A stretch of 31,341 nucleotides of DNA from Thiocapsa sp035467215 (GTDB lineage: Bacteria > Pseudomonadota > Gammaproteobacteria > Chromatiales > Chromatiaceae): positions 1-31,341 of the forward strand of contig NZ_DATITZ010000366.1 of NCBI RefSeq assembly GCF_035467215.1. The letters are read 5' to 3'. The notes beneath the pieces are model-generated. The model ran no database searches, was not told the DNA's origin, and was given only the letters and a program-made list of their open reading frames with translations. This document shows, piece by piece, positions 15,318-22,844 of the stretch. Position 1 is the stretch's first letter. Every line of letters starts with the position of its first letter. The position numbers and the translations under genes were made by a program.

Positions 15318-15704
15318 TTAATCAGCCAGGACCATGACCGCGTCCATCTCGACCCGCGCCCCTTTCGGAAGTGCCGCGACACCGATCGCCGCCCGCGCCG
15401 GATAGGGCTCCTCGAAGTATTCGGCCATGACCTGATTCACCGAAGGAAAGTGGGTCAGATCGGTCAGAAAGACGTTGAGCTTCACGACATCCGCGAGACT
15501 GCCGTTGGCCGCATTGGCGACCGCACGAAGGTTGTCGAAAACACGCCGAATCTCGGCCTCGATGTCGCCCGAGACCAGCTCCATAGTCTCGGGCACGAGC
15601 GGGATCTGGCCTGACAGATAGACGGTGCTGCCGACGCGAACCGCTTGAGAGTAGGTCCCGATCGCCTCCGGGGCCTGATCGGTCTTGATGATGCTTTTTG
15701 GCAT
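15318..15704 (-). CDS. ridA: RidA family enamine/imine deaminase
   Basis: A 128-residue protein, exactly the usual RidA length. RidA trimers hydrolyse reactive 2-aminoacrylate and related imines released by PLP enzymes such as threonine dehydratase. The family signature is clear: APEAIGTYSQAVRVG, the STVYLSGQIPL strand, VKLNVFLTDL, and the C-terminal PARAAIGVAALPKGARVEMDAV with the substrate-binding Arg104 and the conserved Glu119. The ATG at 15702-15704 has GGAG close upstream, while the frame extends further without a better start. It appears to be a single gene, divergent from purC. Confidence 0.95.
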   Translation of the reverse strand: MPKSIIKTDQAPEAIGTYSQAVRVGSTVYLSGQIPLVPETMELVSGDIEAEIRRVFDNLRAVANAANGSLADVVKLNVFLTDLTHFPSVNQVMAEYFEEPYPARAAIGVAALPKGARVEMDAVMVLAD

Positions 15705-15780
15705 GTGGTGACTCCGTTGCGTATGGGTATCCGACGACATCGGCGTGAGCCTAATGCAGCGCAGGCCTCGCGCCAAGGGT

Positions 15781-15814
15781 GGGATCTGGGGGATCTGGGG
15801 ATCTGGGGATCTAG
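15781..15814. repeat. Short tandem repeat (GGGATCTG)n
   Basis: Four near-identical units of 8-9 bases, GGGATCTG or GGGGATCTG, the last ending CTA. It lies in the ridA-purC gap directly before a palindrome array. The number of units is likely to vary by slippage. Confidence 0.7.
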
Positions 15815-15828
15815 GCGATGTAGGGGTT

Positions 15829-15898
15829 GTAGGGGCGACTTCAGTCGCCCAGACCACCTTCTAGCGAGGCGACTAAAGTCGCCCCTACGCCCCTACGC
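15829..15898. repeat. REP/BIME-like inverted palindrome pair
   Basis: The left unit GTAGGGGCGACTTCAGTCG (from 15829, completed by CCC) and the right unit AGGCGACTAAAGTCGCC (15867-15883), followed by CCTACG and CCCCTACG, form an inverted pair with GTAGGGG at both outer ends. It is the same family as at 8917-9034 and 16893-16960. This copy lies between divergent genes. Confidence 0.75.
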
Positions 15899-15949
15899 CC
15901 CTTCGCCCCGATGCCCCCCACATGGAGGCATGCGTTGTGCGCTACGGGC

Positions 15950-15955
15950 TATACT
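15950..15955 (+). promoter_or_regulatory. Candidate -10 box for purC
   Basis: TATACT lies 31 bases before the purC ATG. No good -35 hexamer is at the right spacing, so the call rests on the -10 alone. Confidence 0.3.
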
Positions 15956-15985
15956 CTCGCGCTTTGAAACCCCGGATCACACGCC

Positions 15986-16870
15986 ATGAACGCACTCCAT
16001 CAGTCCAACCTCGCCAAGCTGCGACTGATCGGACGCGGCAAGGTCCGCGATCTCTACGAGATCGACAAGGAGCACCTCTTGATGGTCGCGAGCGACCGTC
16101 TGTCCGCGTTCGACGTGGTGCTGCCGCAGCCGATCCCCGGCAAGGGCGAGGTCCTGACGCGGGTCTCGCGCTTTTGGTTCGCACGCACGGCGCGGCTGGT
16201 GCCGAATCATCTCGCCGATATCCCGGTCTCGGCGGTGGTCGAAGACCCCGATGAGTCGGCCCAACTCGGCGATCGCGCCATGGTGGTGCGCCGGCTCACA
16301 CCGCTGCCGGTGGAGGCGATCGTGCGCGGCTATCTGATCGGCTCGGGTTGGAAGGACTATCTGCACGGCGGTGCGGTCTGCGGCATCGCGCTCCCGCCCG
16401 GCCTGCGTCAGGCCGACCGGCTGCCCGAGCCCATCTACACCCCGTCGACCAAGGCCGAGATCGGCGGGCATGACGAGAACGTCGACTTCGCGCACACCGA
16501 ACGGCTGCTCGGCCCCGCGCTGGCGGCTCAGGTGCGCGATGTCAGCCTCGCCATCTATCGCGATTGCGCCGAGTACGCCCTGGAGCGCGGCATCATCATC
16601 GCCGACACCAAGCTCGAATTCGGCCTCGACAGCGAGGGGCGGCTTCATCTGATCGACGAGGTGCTCACGCCCGACTCCTCGCGCTTTTGGCCGGCCGATC
16701 AATACCGGCCCGGCACCAGCCCGCCGAGCTTCGACAAACAGTTCGTGCGCGATTATTTGGAAACGCTCGACTGGGACAAGACCCCGCCGGGGCCCATGCT
16801 GCCGCAGGAGATCATCGACCGGACCGCCGCCAAATACCGCGAGGCCGAGGAGCGTTTGACGCGCCCCTGA
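15986..16870 (+). CDS. purC: Phosphoribosylaminoimidazole-succinocarboxamide synthase
   Basis: PurC (SAICAR synthetase) joins aspartate to CAIR with ATP in de novo purine synthesis. The 294-residue protein starts with the family motif LIGRGKVRDLYEI and the strand MVASDRLSAFDVVLP. It continues with GYLIGSGWKDY and IIADTKLEFG, and ends with LIDEVLTPDSSRFWP and FDKQFVRDYLE, which carry the nucleotide and metal-binding acids. Length fits the longer PurC class. The ATG at 15986 is the only sensible start, though no strong ribosome site precedes it. It is a single gene, divergent from ridA and convergent with narL across a palindrome pair. Confidence 0.96.
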   Translation: MNALHQSNLAKLRLIGRGKVRDLYEIDKEHLLMVASDRLSAFDVVLPQPIPGKGEVLTRVSRFWFARTARLVPNHLADIPVSAVVEDPDESAQLGDRAMVVRRLTPLPVEAIVRGYLIGSGWKDYLHGGAVCGIALPPGLRQADRLPEPIYTPSTKAEIGGHDENVDFAHTERLLGPALAAQVRDVSLAIYRDCAEYALERGIIIADTKLEFGLDSEGRLHLIDEVLTPDSSRFWPADQYRPGTSPPSFDKQFVRDYLETLDWDKTPPGPMLPQEIIDRTAAKYREAEERLTRP

Positions 16871-16892
16871 CCCGCCCGCGAGGCAGGGCAAC

Positions 16893-16960
16893 GTAGGGGC
16901 GACTTCAGTCGCCCGCCCCCCGTCAACCAAGCACCATGGGCGGCTGAAGCCGCCCCTACC
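16893..16960. repeat. REP/BIME-like inverted palindrome pair
   Basis: GTAGGGGCGACTTCAGTCG (from 16893) and an inverted GGGCGGCTGAAGCCGCCCC (16938-16956, then TACC) fill the convergent gap between purC and narL. Each unit is a perfect or near-perfect stem. It may act as a two-way transcript end. No other feature is seen in the gap. Confidence 0.75.
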
Positions 16961-16974
16961 TTGCCTGTCGCGGG

Positions 16975-17634
16975 TCAGAGATCTTCGGGCGCGGATTGGC
17001 GAACGGCCCAGACGGCCGCTTCGACGCGGGTTCTGAGCTTGAGCTTCTTGAGGACGTGTTTGACGTGGACCTTGACGGTCCCAAGCGAGAGATCCAGCTC
17101 CCGGGCGATCAATTTGTTGCTCAGTCCGTCGGCGAGCAGACCCAATACCTGTCGCTCGCGCGGCGTCAGACCGGCCTCACCGGGACTCACCGGGCGGCTG
17201 TCGTGGCAGAGCGCCCGCGCGATCAGCTCAGTCAGCCGTTGGCTGATCACCAGGCGACCGCGGCCGGCGGCGAGCAGCTGTTCGAGGATATCCTCGGGCT
17301 CCATGTCCTTAAGCAGGTAACCGTCGGCCCCGGCGCGCAGTGCAGCGACCACGTCTTGCTCGCTGTCGGAGACGGTGAGCATCACGACCCGCGCGTCCAG
17401 ATCGGCGCGGCGCAGACGTTCCAGGGTCTGTATGCCGTTCATCCCCTTCATGTTGAGGTCGAGCAGGATCAGGTCCGGGCGGCACTTGGTCGCAACGGAC
17501 ACGCCCTCCTCCCCGTCGCCCGCCTCCCCGACCAGGATCAGCTCGGGTGCCATCGCGATGAGATCGGACACGCCCTTTCGAAAGAGCGGATGGTCGTCGA
17601 TGACGACGACGGCGGTTCGTGTGTCGGTCGTCAT
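16975..17634 (-). CDS. narL: NarL-type two-component response regulator
   Basis: A 219-residue LuxR/NarL-class regulator. The receiver domain (about 8-125) has the acidic pair D13/D14, the phospho-acceptor D59 in LLDLNMKGMNG, and K109 in YLLKD. The DNA-binding helix-turn-helix (about 155-215) reads LTPRERQVLGLLADGLSNK, then LSLGTVKVHVKHVLKKL. NarL regulates nitrate and nitrite respiration genes. The call as NarL rather than another family member rests on the adjacent NarX-like sensor. Its ATG overlaps the sensor stop (ATGA at 17631-17634), so the pair is translated together, sensor first. No nar structural genes are in the window, so the targets are elsewhere. Confidence 0.9.
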   Translation of the reverse strand: MTTDTRTAVVVIDDHPLFRKGVSDLIAMAPELILVGEAGDGEEGVSVATKCRPDLILLDLNMKGMNGIQTLERLRRADLDARVVMLTVSDSEQDVVAALRAGADGYLLKDMEPEDILEQLLAAGRGRLVISQRLTELIARALCHDSRPVSPGEAGLTPRERQVLGLLADGLSNKLIARELDLSLGTVKVHVKHVLKKLKLRTRVEAAVWAVRQSAPEDL

Positions 17635-19604
17635 GAGGTCTGCACCGCGTCGATGGCGCCTGCATCGCTGACCTCGGCGTCGATGTCTCGGGCTCGGCGG
17701 CTCGGGAAGGTCAGGCGAACACGCGTCCCGCCGTGCGGACCGGGTGCGATCTCGATGTCGCCGCCGAGGCCGGCGGCGCGCTCGCGCATGATGCTCAGGC
17801 CGTAGTGACCGCGCGGGACGGCGTGCGGATCGATGCCGCGGCCATCGTCGTCCAGGGTGACGCGGATCCCGGCGCCACCGGCTGCCAAGCGCAGCAAGGC
17901 ATGCGCCGCCCCGGCGTGACGGACGACGTTGGACAGGGCCTCGCGAACGATCTGCAGCACATGGATCTCCTCGTTGGGGCTCAGCAGCAAGGCGGGGAGC
18001 CGATTGTCCAGGCAAATCTCGGTGGTCCCGCGCGCGCCATACTCGGCCACGGTCGCCTCCAGCGCGGCATTGAGGCCGCGATCGTCCATCTTGAGCCGAA
18101 AGGTGGTCAGCAGCTCGCGCAACTGACGATAGGCGTTGTTGACGCCCTCGCGCAGCTCGCCGAGCACGGCGCGCGTGCGCTCGGTCTGCGCGCCGGCGCC
18201 GAGGAGTGCATCCAGGCGCGACGCCTGGATCTTGAGGTAGGAGAGCGACTGTGCCAAGGAGTCGTGCAGCTCGCGCGCGATGACGCCGCGCTCCTCGAAC
18301 AGCGCGAGACGCCGCCCGTCACGCTGGCGTCGGTGCAGACTGAGCGCGGTGCCGACGAGCGTGGCGAGCGAGGCCAATAGCCGTCCTTGCCAGGGCGGCA
18401 GGGACTGATCGCGTTCCAGCTCCACGATCAGCGCACCGAAGGGCCGATCCTGCTCCGCGACGACGAAGGACACGGGCGATCGACGCTCGCCCCGCCCGAG
18501 CGTGCGCAGCAACGGATGAAAGGGCTCGGCCTCGCGACAAACCGGGCATACGTCGCTCGAGCAGACAAAGCGGTGCTCGCCCTCGGCTCTCGCCCTCACA
18601 CACGAGCGGCCGTCCTTTCGATGGCGGTCCGGATCCGGGCAGAGATCCGGCGCTTCGTCCAGGCAGAGGGTGACGGCGCGAAGCCGCAACTTGACCCGGA
18701 TCTCCTGCAGGACGCGCTCGAACACGGGGATGGAGATCGGCGCCTCGTGAAGCGCCTGACCCACGCCGTAGAGCAGCTCGAGTGTCTGGTTGGAACGCTC
18801 GAGATCCCGGGTCTTCTCGGCGACCCGACCCTCCAGGTCCGTGTAGAGCTGCGAGAGATCCGCGGCCATGCGATTCATGGCTTCGCCGAGCCGGCCCAGC
18901 TCGTCGTTGCCGGTAAATCGGGTACGGCGCGTGAAATCGCCGCGCCGCGACCCGTCCGCGCACTCCAACAACTCCGCGAGCGGCTGGATCACCCGGCCGA
19001 TGACCAGGACCATGGTCACGAGCACCACGAGCACCGTCAGGACCAAGGCGACCGCCTGCACGACGCGCAACATGGCCAGGCGCGCCTCCGTGATCCGCTC
19101 CAGCTCCCCGACCAACAGGTCGATCTGCTCGACGAAGCCATCGACATCACCCAGATAGGCCATCGCGGGGGGATCTCGGGATGTGCCCGGATCGAGCGCA
19201 CGCAACCGCGCGATGTCCGACGAAACGAGCGGGCGCATGCGCGCGTTCCAATCCGTACGGATACCCTCGTAGGCGGCGCGAATCTCCTCGCCGGCACGCC
19301 GCGGTATGATGTCGGCAAGGCGCGGACTGGCCAGACGTTTCTCGAGCTCCTCGGCCAATTCCGCGACCCGATCGGCACGCAGGTCGGCCGGGACACGCGT
19401 ATCGGCCAGCGCCATCCCGATGCGATAGGACTGCATCCGCAGCGACCCGGCCTGGTTCACGGCCGCGGCAAACCCCTCCGTCGCCCGGCCCACGCTGCTG
19501 CCGATCGACATGCCGAGGATCGCCAGAACGACGACGAGGGTCATCAACAGACCCACGCTGAGCAGGATCGAGCGATGGAACGAACGCGGCAGAAGAGAGC
19601 TCAT
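17631..19604 (-). CDS. narX: NarX-type nitrate/nitrite sensor histidine kinase
   Basis: A 657-residue membrane histidine kinase. It has TM1 (about 11-33), a periplasmic helical sensor with the NarX/NarQ P-box NQAGSLRMQSYR (50-61) that binds nitrate or nitrite, TM2 (about 182-204), a HAMP domain (about 204-257), a central GAF-like region with six cysteines (C314, C322, C335, C348, C353, C356), the phospho-acceptor H447 in ARELHDSLAQSL, and an ATPase domain with NEEIHVLQIVREALSNVVRHA split across 544-564, DDDGRGI and GLSIMRERA. The ATG at 19602-19604 has GGGGGTG ahead and starts just before TM1. Upstream in-frame codons are rejected. It is co-translated with narL and divergent from a Crp/Fnr regulator gene. 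Confidence 0.92.
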   Translation of the reverse strand: MSSLLPRSFHRSILLSVGLLMTLVVVLAILGMSIGSSVGRATEGFAAAVNQAGSLRMQSYRIGMALADTRVPADLRADRVAELAEELEKRLASPRLADIIPRRAGEEIRAAYEGIRTDWNARMRPLVSSDIARLRALDPGTSRDPPAMAYLGDVDGFVEQIDLLVGELERITEARLAMLRVVQAVALVLTVLVVLVTMVLVIGRVIQPLAELLECADGSRRGDFTRRTRFTGNDELGRLGEAMNRMAADLSQLYTDLEGRVAEKTRDLERSNQTLELLYGVGQALHEAPISIPVFERVLQEIRVKLRLRAVTLCLDEAPDLCPDPDRHRKDGRSCVRARAEGEHRFVCSSDVCPVCREAEPFHPLLRTLGRGERRSPVSFVVAEQDRPFGALIVELERDQSLPPWQGRLLASLATLVGTALSLHRRQRDGRRLALFEERGVIARELHDSLAQSLSYLKIQASRLDALLGAGAQTERTRAVLGELREGVNNAYRQLRELLTTFRLKMDDRGLNAALEATVAEYGARGTTEICLDNRLPALLLSPNEEIHVLQIVREALSNVVRHAGAAHALLRLAAGGAGIRVTLDDDGRGIDPHAVPRGHYGLSIMRERAAGLGGDIEIAPGPHGGTRVRLTFPSRRARDIDAEVSDAGAIDAVQTS

Positions 19605-19724
19605 ATCGATCACCCCCGCATTCCAGCCCAGTCGCGCGCACCGCGAAAGGGGATACCTCCAAAGAATCATGACCGTTTCGAACCCGGGACACCACGCCTC
19701 GGATCGAAACAACCACGATAATTC

Positions 19725-19766
19725 TCAATATCTTGACACTCTACCACCGGTACTACCTTAGAGGTA
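19725..19766. promoter_or_regulatory. Cluster of palindromes between narX and the Crp/Fnr gene
   Basis: Three inverted repeats lie close together in the 228-base divergent gap: TCAATATCTTGA (19725-19736), TACCACCGGTA (19742-19752) and TACCTTAGAGGTA (19754-19766). The last two are TACC/GGTA pairs like NarL heptamers (TACYNMT), but with closer spacing than the standard 7-2-7 site. TTGACA (19733-19738) could be a -35 for the rightward gene, but no good -10 follows. A role in NarL or Crp/Fnr control is inferred. Confidence 0.4.
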
Positions 19767-19832
19767 TTTCCCGGCAAACCGATCAGTCGTTCCACGCCTT
19801 GTTGTAAATTCCGCGGCCGATAGACTTCGGCT

Positions 19833-20588
19833 ATGAACGATATCGACCGCGCCTTTAATTTCCTTCCTTACCTGCGTGACGTCCCTGACTTTGCCGCGCT
19901 TGCCGACGAGCCGGCCCGTTTCATCGCCGGCGGAAGTCAACTGCGCACGGCGACGCGGGGGCAGATCATCTGCGAGAAGGGCAGCCGCCCGAGCGGGTTT
20001 CAGTGTCTGCTGAAGGGCGGGATCAAGCTCGCCGCGCTCTCCCCTCTAGGGGCCGAGCGGGTTCTGGACATCCTCCAACCCGGCCGCGTCTTCGGTGTCG
20101 CGGCCATCCTGCTGGATGAGCCCTGTCCGGTCTTCGCCGAGTCGATCTGCGAGAGTCGGATCCTCGTGGTCGGTCGCGAGCGCATCCAAACGGCCATCGC
20201 CGAATGGCCCGAGGTCGCGGCCGTCATGCTCAAGCTGGTCGCCGGGGATGTCCATCGCCTTGTCCATGATCTGGAAGCCTGCTGCCTGATGAGCGCACGT
20301 CAGCGGCTGGCCGACTTCCTGATCAAGCAGGGACGCTGCAGCTCCGATGCGGGTGATCGCGCGGTCGTGGTCCTGCCGGCGGCTAAAGCGCTGATTGCAT
20401 CCAACCTCAACATCAGTGCCGAGACCTTCTCGCGCGAGCTCCATGAGCTGGCCCATCGCGGTCTGGTCGAGATCGAGCGGCGGACCATCCTGATCCCATC
20501 GCTGGATTGCTTGGCGGCCTTCGTGTTCGACGACCCGATCGCCGAGCGGAGCACGGTACAAGCCAGCACGGCGGTCGCAGCGGGCTGA
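19833..20588 (+). CDS. Crp/Fnr-family transcription regulator (Dnr/NnrR-like)
   Basis: A 251-residue regulator. It has an N-terminal cyclic-nucleotide-binding-type beta-roll (about 35-125: TRGQIICEKGSRPSG, LLKGGIKLAALSPLGAERVLDILQPGRVFG in part), a long dimer helix (about 130-160), and a winged helix-turn-helix (about 190-235: AKALIASNLNISAETFSRELHELAHRGLVEI split over this span). It lacks the N-terminal cysteine cluster of oxygen-sensing FNR. That and its place beside narXL suggest a Dnr/NnrR-type regulator of nitrogen-oxide respiration, possibly sensing NO through haem. The ligand cannot be proven here. The start ATG at 19833 has a weak ribosome site. Related regulators also occur near unrelated functions, so the nitrate link is contextual. 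Confidence 0.85.
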   Translation: MNDIDRAFNFLPYLRDVPDFAALADEPARFIAGGSQLRTATRGQIICEKGSRPSGFQCLLKGGIKLAALSPLGAERVLDILQPGRVFGVAAILLDEPCPVFAESICESRILVVGRERIQTAIAEWPEVAAVMLKLVAGDVHRLVHDLEACCLMSARQRLADFLIKQGRCSSDAGDRAVVVLPAAKALIASNLNISAETFSRELHELAHRGLVEIERRTILIPSLDCLAAFVFDDPIAERSTVQASTAVAAG

Positions 20589-20841
20589 CGTCGCCCTCGT
20601 CCTCGCGGCGAACGGTTCCGGACGTCGCCCGACAGGCCGGCGATGGGTACAATCCCCGAGTAACACGTCGGAAACAAGCAGACCTGCGTGCGCGCGGTAA
20701 AGACGCGTCTTGCCCGCACCGCGCGCGATGACGCTGCACCGCTTGTCTCCGAGCCCTGTCTCGACGGCGGGCGCATCCGCGGCGCGACATCACGGATCGA
20801 GCCGTTCACGAGGCGGCCGACATCATCACGGGGGATTTGCA

Positions 20842-21420
20842 GTGAAGATCGTTCGCAACCTGTTGGCCGTCATCGGCTTCTTGACCCTTGTCGGGGTCGG
20901 CGTCCTGGCTTGGCGCGTCGCCCCGATCCTCGGCGAGTTCGACCCCGAATATCCGCGCGTCTACGGCGAGTTCGCCTCGCGCCTGCTCTCGACCGGCGAT
21001 CCCGGCGTAGCCATGATGTGGGCGATTCCGGTCGAGGAAGGGCTGAGCCCGGACGACGTCATCGAGTCCATGAAGAGCATCGCGGTCTCGCGCAACCTGC
21101 TCTTTGTCGGCGAATCGCCCTTCTACAAACAGATCGAGGCGATCACGGGCGAGTCCTATCGCTACGTCAACTTTCTCTCCTTCTGCGATGCCCGGGTCGG
21201 TCGACAGATGCTCGAGTATCGCAACGAGTACAGCGGCTTCATGCCCTGCCGCATCGCCTTGGTCGAAGACAAGGAGGGGCGCCTGACGCTCTACAGCATG
21301 AACCTGGACATGATGATCCACGGCGGTCGGGAGCTTCCCGAGGAGCTCAAGGCCTCCTCGCTGAAGGTCCGCGACACCATCCGGGCGATCATGGAAGGCG
21401 GTGCGGCCGGAGAGCTGTGA
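20842..21420 (+). CDS. Membrane-anchored DUF302 protein
   Basis: A 192-residue protein with one N-terminal membrane segment (about 5-25, VRNLLAVIGFLTLVGVGVLAW) and a soluble DUF302 domain (about 70-180), marked by ESMKSIAVSRNLLFVGESP, YRYVNFLSFCDA, MPCRIALVEDKEG and MNLDMMIHGGRELP. The function of DUF302 is not established. The GTG at 20842 has GGGGGA six bases ahead and sits just before the membrane helix. The frame upstream is open but lacks a comparable site. It probably faces the periplasm. It precedes a permease, a CxxC protein and DsbB on the same strand, and contains two cysteines itself. The 253-base gap before it holds only a lone TACAAT (20648-20653) as a possible -10. Confidence 0.82.
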   Translation: MKIVRNLLAVIGFLTLVGVGVLAWRVAPILGEFDPEYPRVYGEFASRLLSTGDPGVAMMWAIPVEEGLSPDDVIESMKSIAVSRNLLFVGESPFYKQIEAITGESYRYVNFLSFCDARVGRQMLEYRNEYSGFMPCRIALVEDKEGRLTLYSMNLDMMIHGGRELPEELKASSLKVRDTIRAIMEGGAAGEL

Positions 21421-21495
21421 CCCGGAAGCCGTGTTCCCGAGCTTCGGGGTCCCGAGCGTCGGGATCCGGCTGCTCGTGACATCGCGCAATCCGCA

Positions 21496-21513
21496 TATAC
21501 GGAAAATCGTATA
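21496..21513 (+). promoter_or_regulatory. Palindromic operator candidate ahead of the permease
   Basis: TATACG and CGTATA form a perfect 6-base inverted repeat around GAAAAT, 40 bases before the permease start. It is the most AT-rich point in the gap. Such a size and symmetry fits a dimeric repressor such as an ArsR-family protein, many of which control PF03773 permeases, but no such repressor gene is next to it here. The right arm (TATAGA) might also serve as a -10. Confidence 0.45.
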
Positions 21514-21553
21514 GAGTAGACGCCAATGATCAACGCCGCAGAGGCGCACATCG

Positions 21554-22510
21554 GTGTTCGATATACTCGGCGATCTCCTCGTCTACCGTCTGCTGGGCAT
21601 CGACCCCGCGAGCCATCTCGGCGCAGCACTGCACTTCTTCGTCATGGACACGACGAAGATTTTCTTCATGCTGGTCATCATCATCTATCTCATGGGGCTG
21701 TTCCGGGCGCTCCTCTCGCCCGAGCGCGTGCGCGCCTATGTGCGCGGCAAACCCAAATGGGCGGCGCGCTCGACCGCGGTCGGGTTGGGCGCGGTCACGC
21801 CCTTCTGCTCCTGCTCGTCGGTGCCGCTCTTCATCGGCTTCGTCGAGGCCGGCATCCCGCTCGGGGTCACCTTCTCCTTCCTCATCGCCAGCCCCATGAT
21901 CAACGAGGTCGCGGTGGTCATCCTTCTCGGGATCCTGGGCTGGAAGCTGACACTCATGTATGTCGCCGCCGGGTTGACGGTCGCCTATGCCGGCGGCGTC
22001 GTCATGGAGCGCTTCAGACCCGAGCGCTGGGTCGAGCCCTACGTCTGGCAGATCCACATGGGTGAGCTGAAGATGCCCGAGCCGGACACCTCGCTGGCCG
22101 GGCGCCATCGCTACGCCATGGGCGAGGTCCACGAGATCCTGCGGCGTCTCTGGAAATGGGTGCTGCTCGGCATCGGCGTCGGCGCACTCTTCCACGGCTA
22201 CGTCCCGGAGGAGTGGGTCGTGGAGCACCTGGGCGGCACCGAGAATTGGCTGGCGGTCCCGGGTGCCGTTTTGCTCGGGATCCCGCTCTATTCCAACGCG
22301 ACCGGGGTGATCCCGGTTGCCGAGGCGATGCTCGGCAAAGGGGTCGCGATCGGCACCACACTGGCCTTCATGATGAGCATCGCCGCGCTCTCGCTGCCCG
22401 AGATGATCATCCTGCGCAAGGTCATCCGCTGGCCCGGATTGGCGCTCTATACGGGCATCCTGGCCGTGGCCTTCATCCTGGTCGGCTACGGATTCAACCT
22501 GTTGGCGTAG
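21554..22510 (+). CDS. PF03773 (DUF318/ArsP-like) permease
   Basis: A 318-residue inner-membrane permease with about eight predicted membrane segments. The family hallmark is in the third: VTPFCSCSSVPLFIGF with C85 and C87, followed by GIPLGVTFSFLIASPMINE. A second half repeats the theme (GIPLYSNATGVIPVAEA, TTLAFMMSIAALSLPEM). Relatives include ArsP, an exporter of trivalent methylarsenicals, and many uncharacterised permeases found with small thioredoxin-like proteins. The GTG at 21554 with GAGG nine bases ahead is the likely start. It follows the DUF302 gene after 133 bases containing a palindrome and precedes the CxxC protein by 63 bases. The substrate is unknown; arsenicals or sulfur/thiol compounds are both possible. 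Confidence 0.88.
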   Translation: MFDILGDLLVYRLLGIDPASHLGAALHFFVMDTTKIFFMLVIIIYLMGLFRALLSPERVRAYVRGKPKWAARSTAVGLGAVTPFCSCSSVPLFIGFVEAGIPLGVTFSFLIASPMINEVAVVILLGILGWKLTLMYVAAGLTVAYAGGVVMERFRPERWVEPYVWQIHMGELKMPEPDTSLAGRHRYAMGEVHEILRRLWKWVLLGIGVGALFHGYVPEEWVVEHLGGTENWLAVPGAVLLGIPLYSNATGVIPVAEAMLGKGVAIGTTLAFMMSIAALSLPEMIILRKVIRWPGLALYTGILAVAFILVGYGFNLLA

Positions 22511-22573
22511 AATGGCGAGCCAATGGCCTTAGGACGACTCCCGGAAGCGGGACCAAGCGACACGAGGACCGAT

Positions 22574-22807
22574 ATGAAAGACGTCAAGATCCTGGGATCA
22601 GGCTGCGCGAACTGCAAAGCGACCTACAAGGTGGTCGAAGAGGCCGCGAAGGCGAAGGGCGCCGAGATCGCCCTCGAGAAGGTCGAGGATCTCGGCCGAA
22701 TCATGGGTTACGGCGTCATGTCGACCCCCGGCGTCGTCATCGACGGTCAGGTGGTGCATGCCGGCGGGGTTCCGGATCGCAAGACGGTCGAGGGGTGGTT
22801 CAGCTGA
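22574..22807 (+). CDS. Small CxxC thioredoxin-fold protein
   Basis: A 77-residue protein of the minimal thioredoxin type sometimes called redox-active disulfide protein 2. The N-terminal strand leads into the active site GSGCANCKAT (C11 and C14), followed by a helix. STPGVVIDGQVV carries the cis-proline (P52) and a C-terminal helix ends at the stop. No signal peptide is visible, so it should be cytoplasmic. The start ATG at 22574 has GAGG seven bases ahead. It sits between the permease and dsbB, 37 bases before the latter, in what looks like one operon. Family members are repeatedly linked to PF03773 permeases, so it probably hands reducing equivalents to the permease or to its substrate. Confidence 0.87.
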   Translation: MKDVKILGSGCANCKATYKVVEEAAKAKGAEIALEKVEDLGRIMGYGVMSTPGVVIDGQVVHAGGVPDRKTVEGWFS

Positions 22808-22844
22808 TGACGTCCTCCGCCTGCCTTGCCTGGAAGGCATCAAA

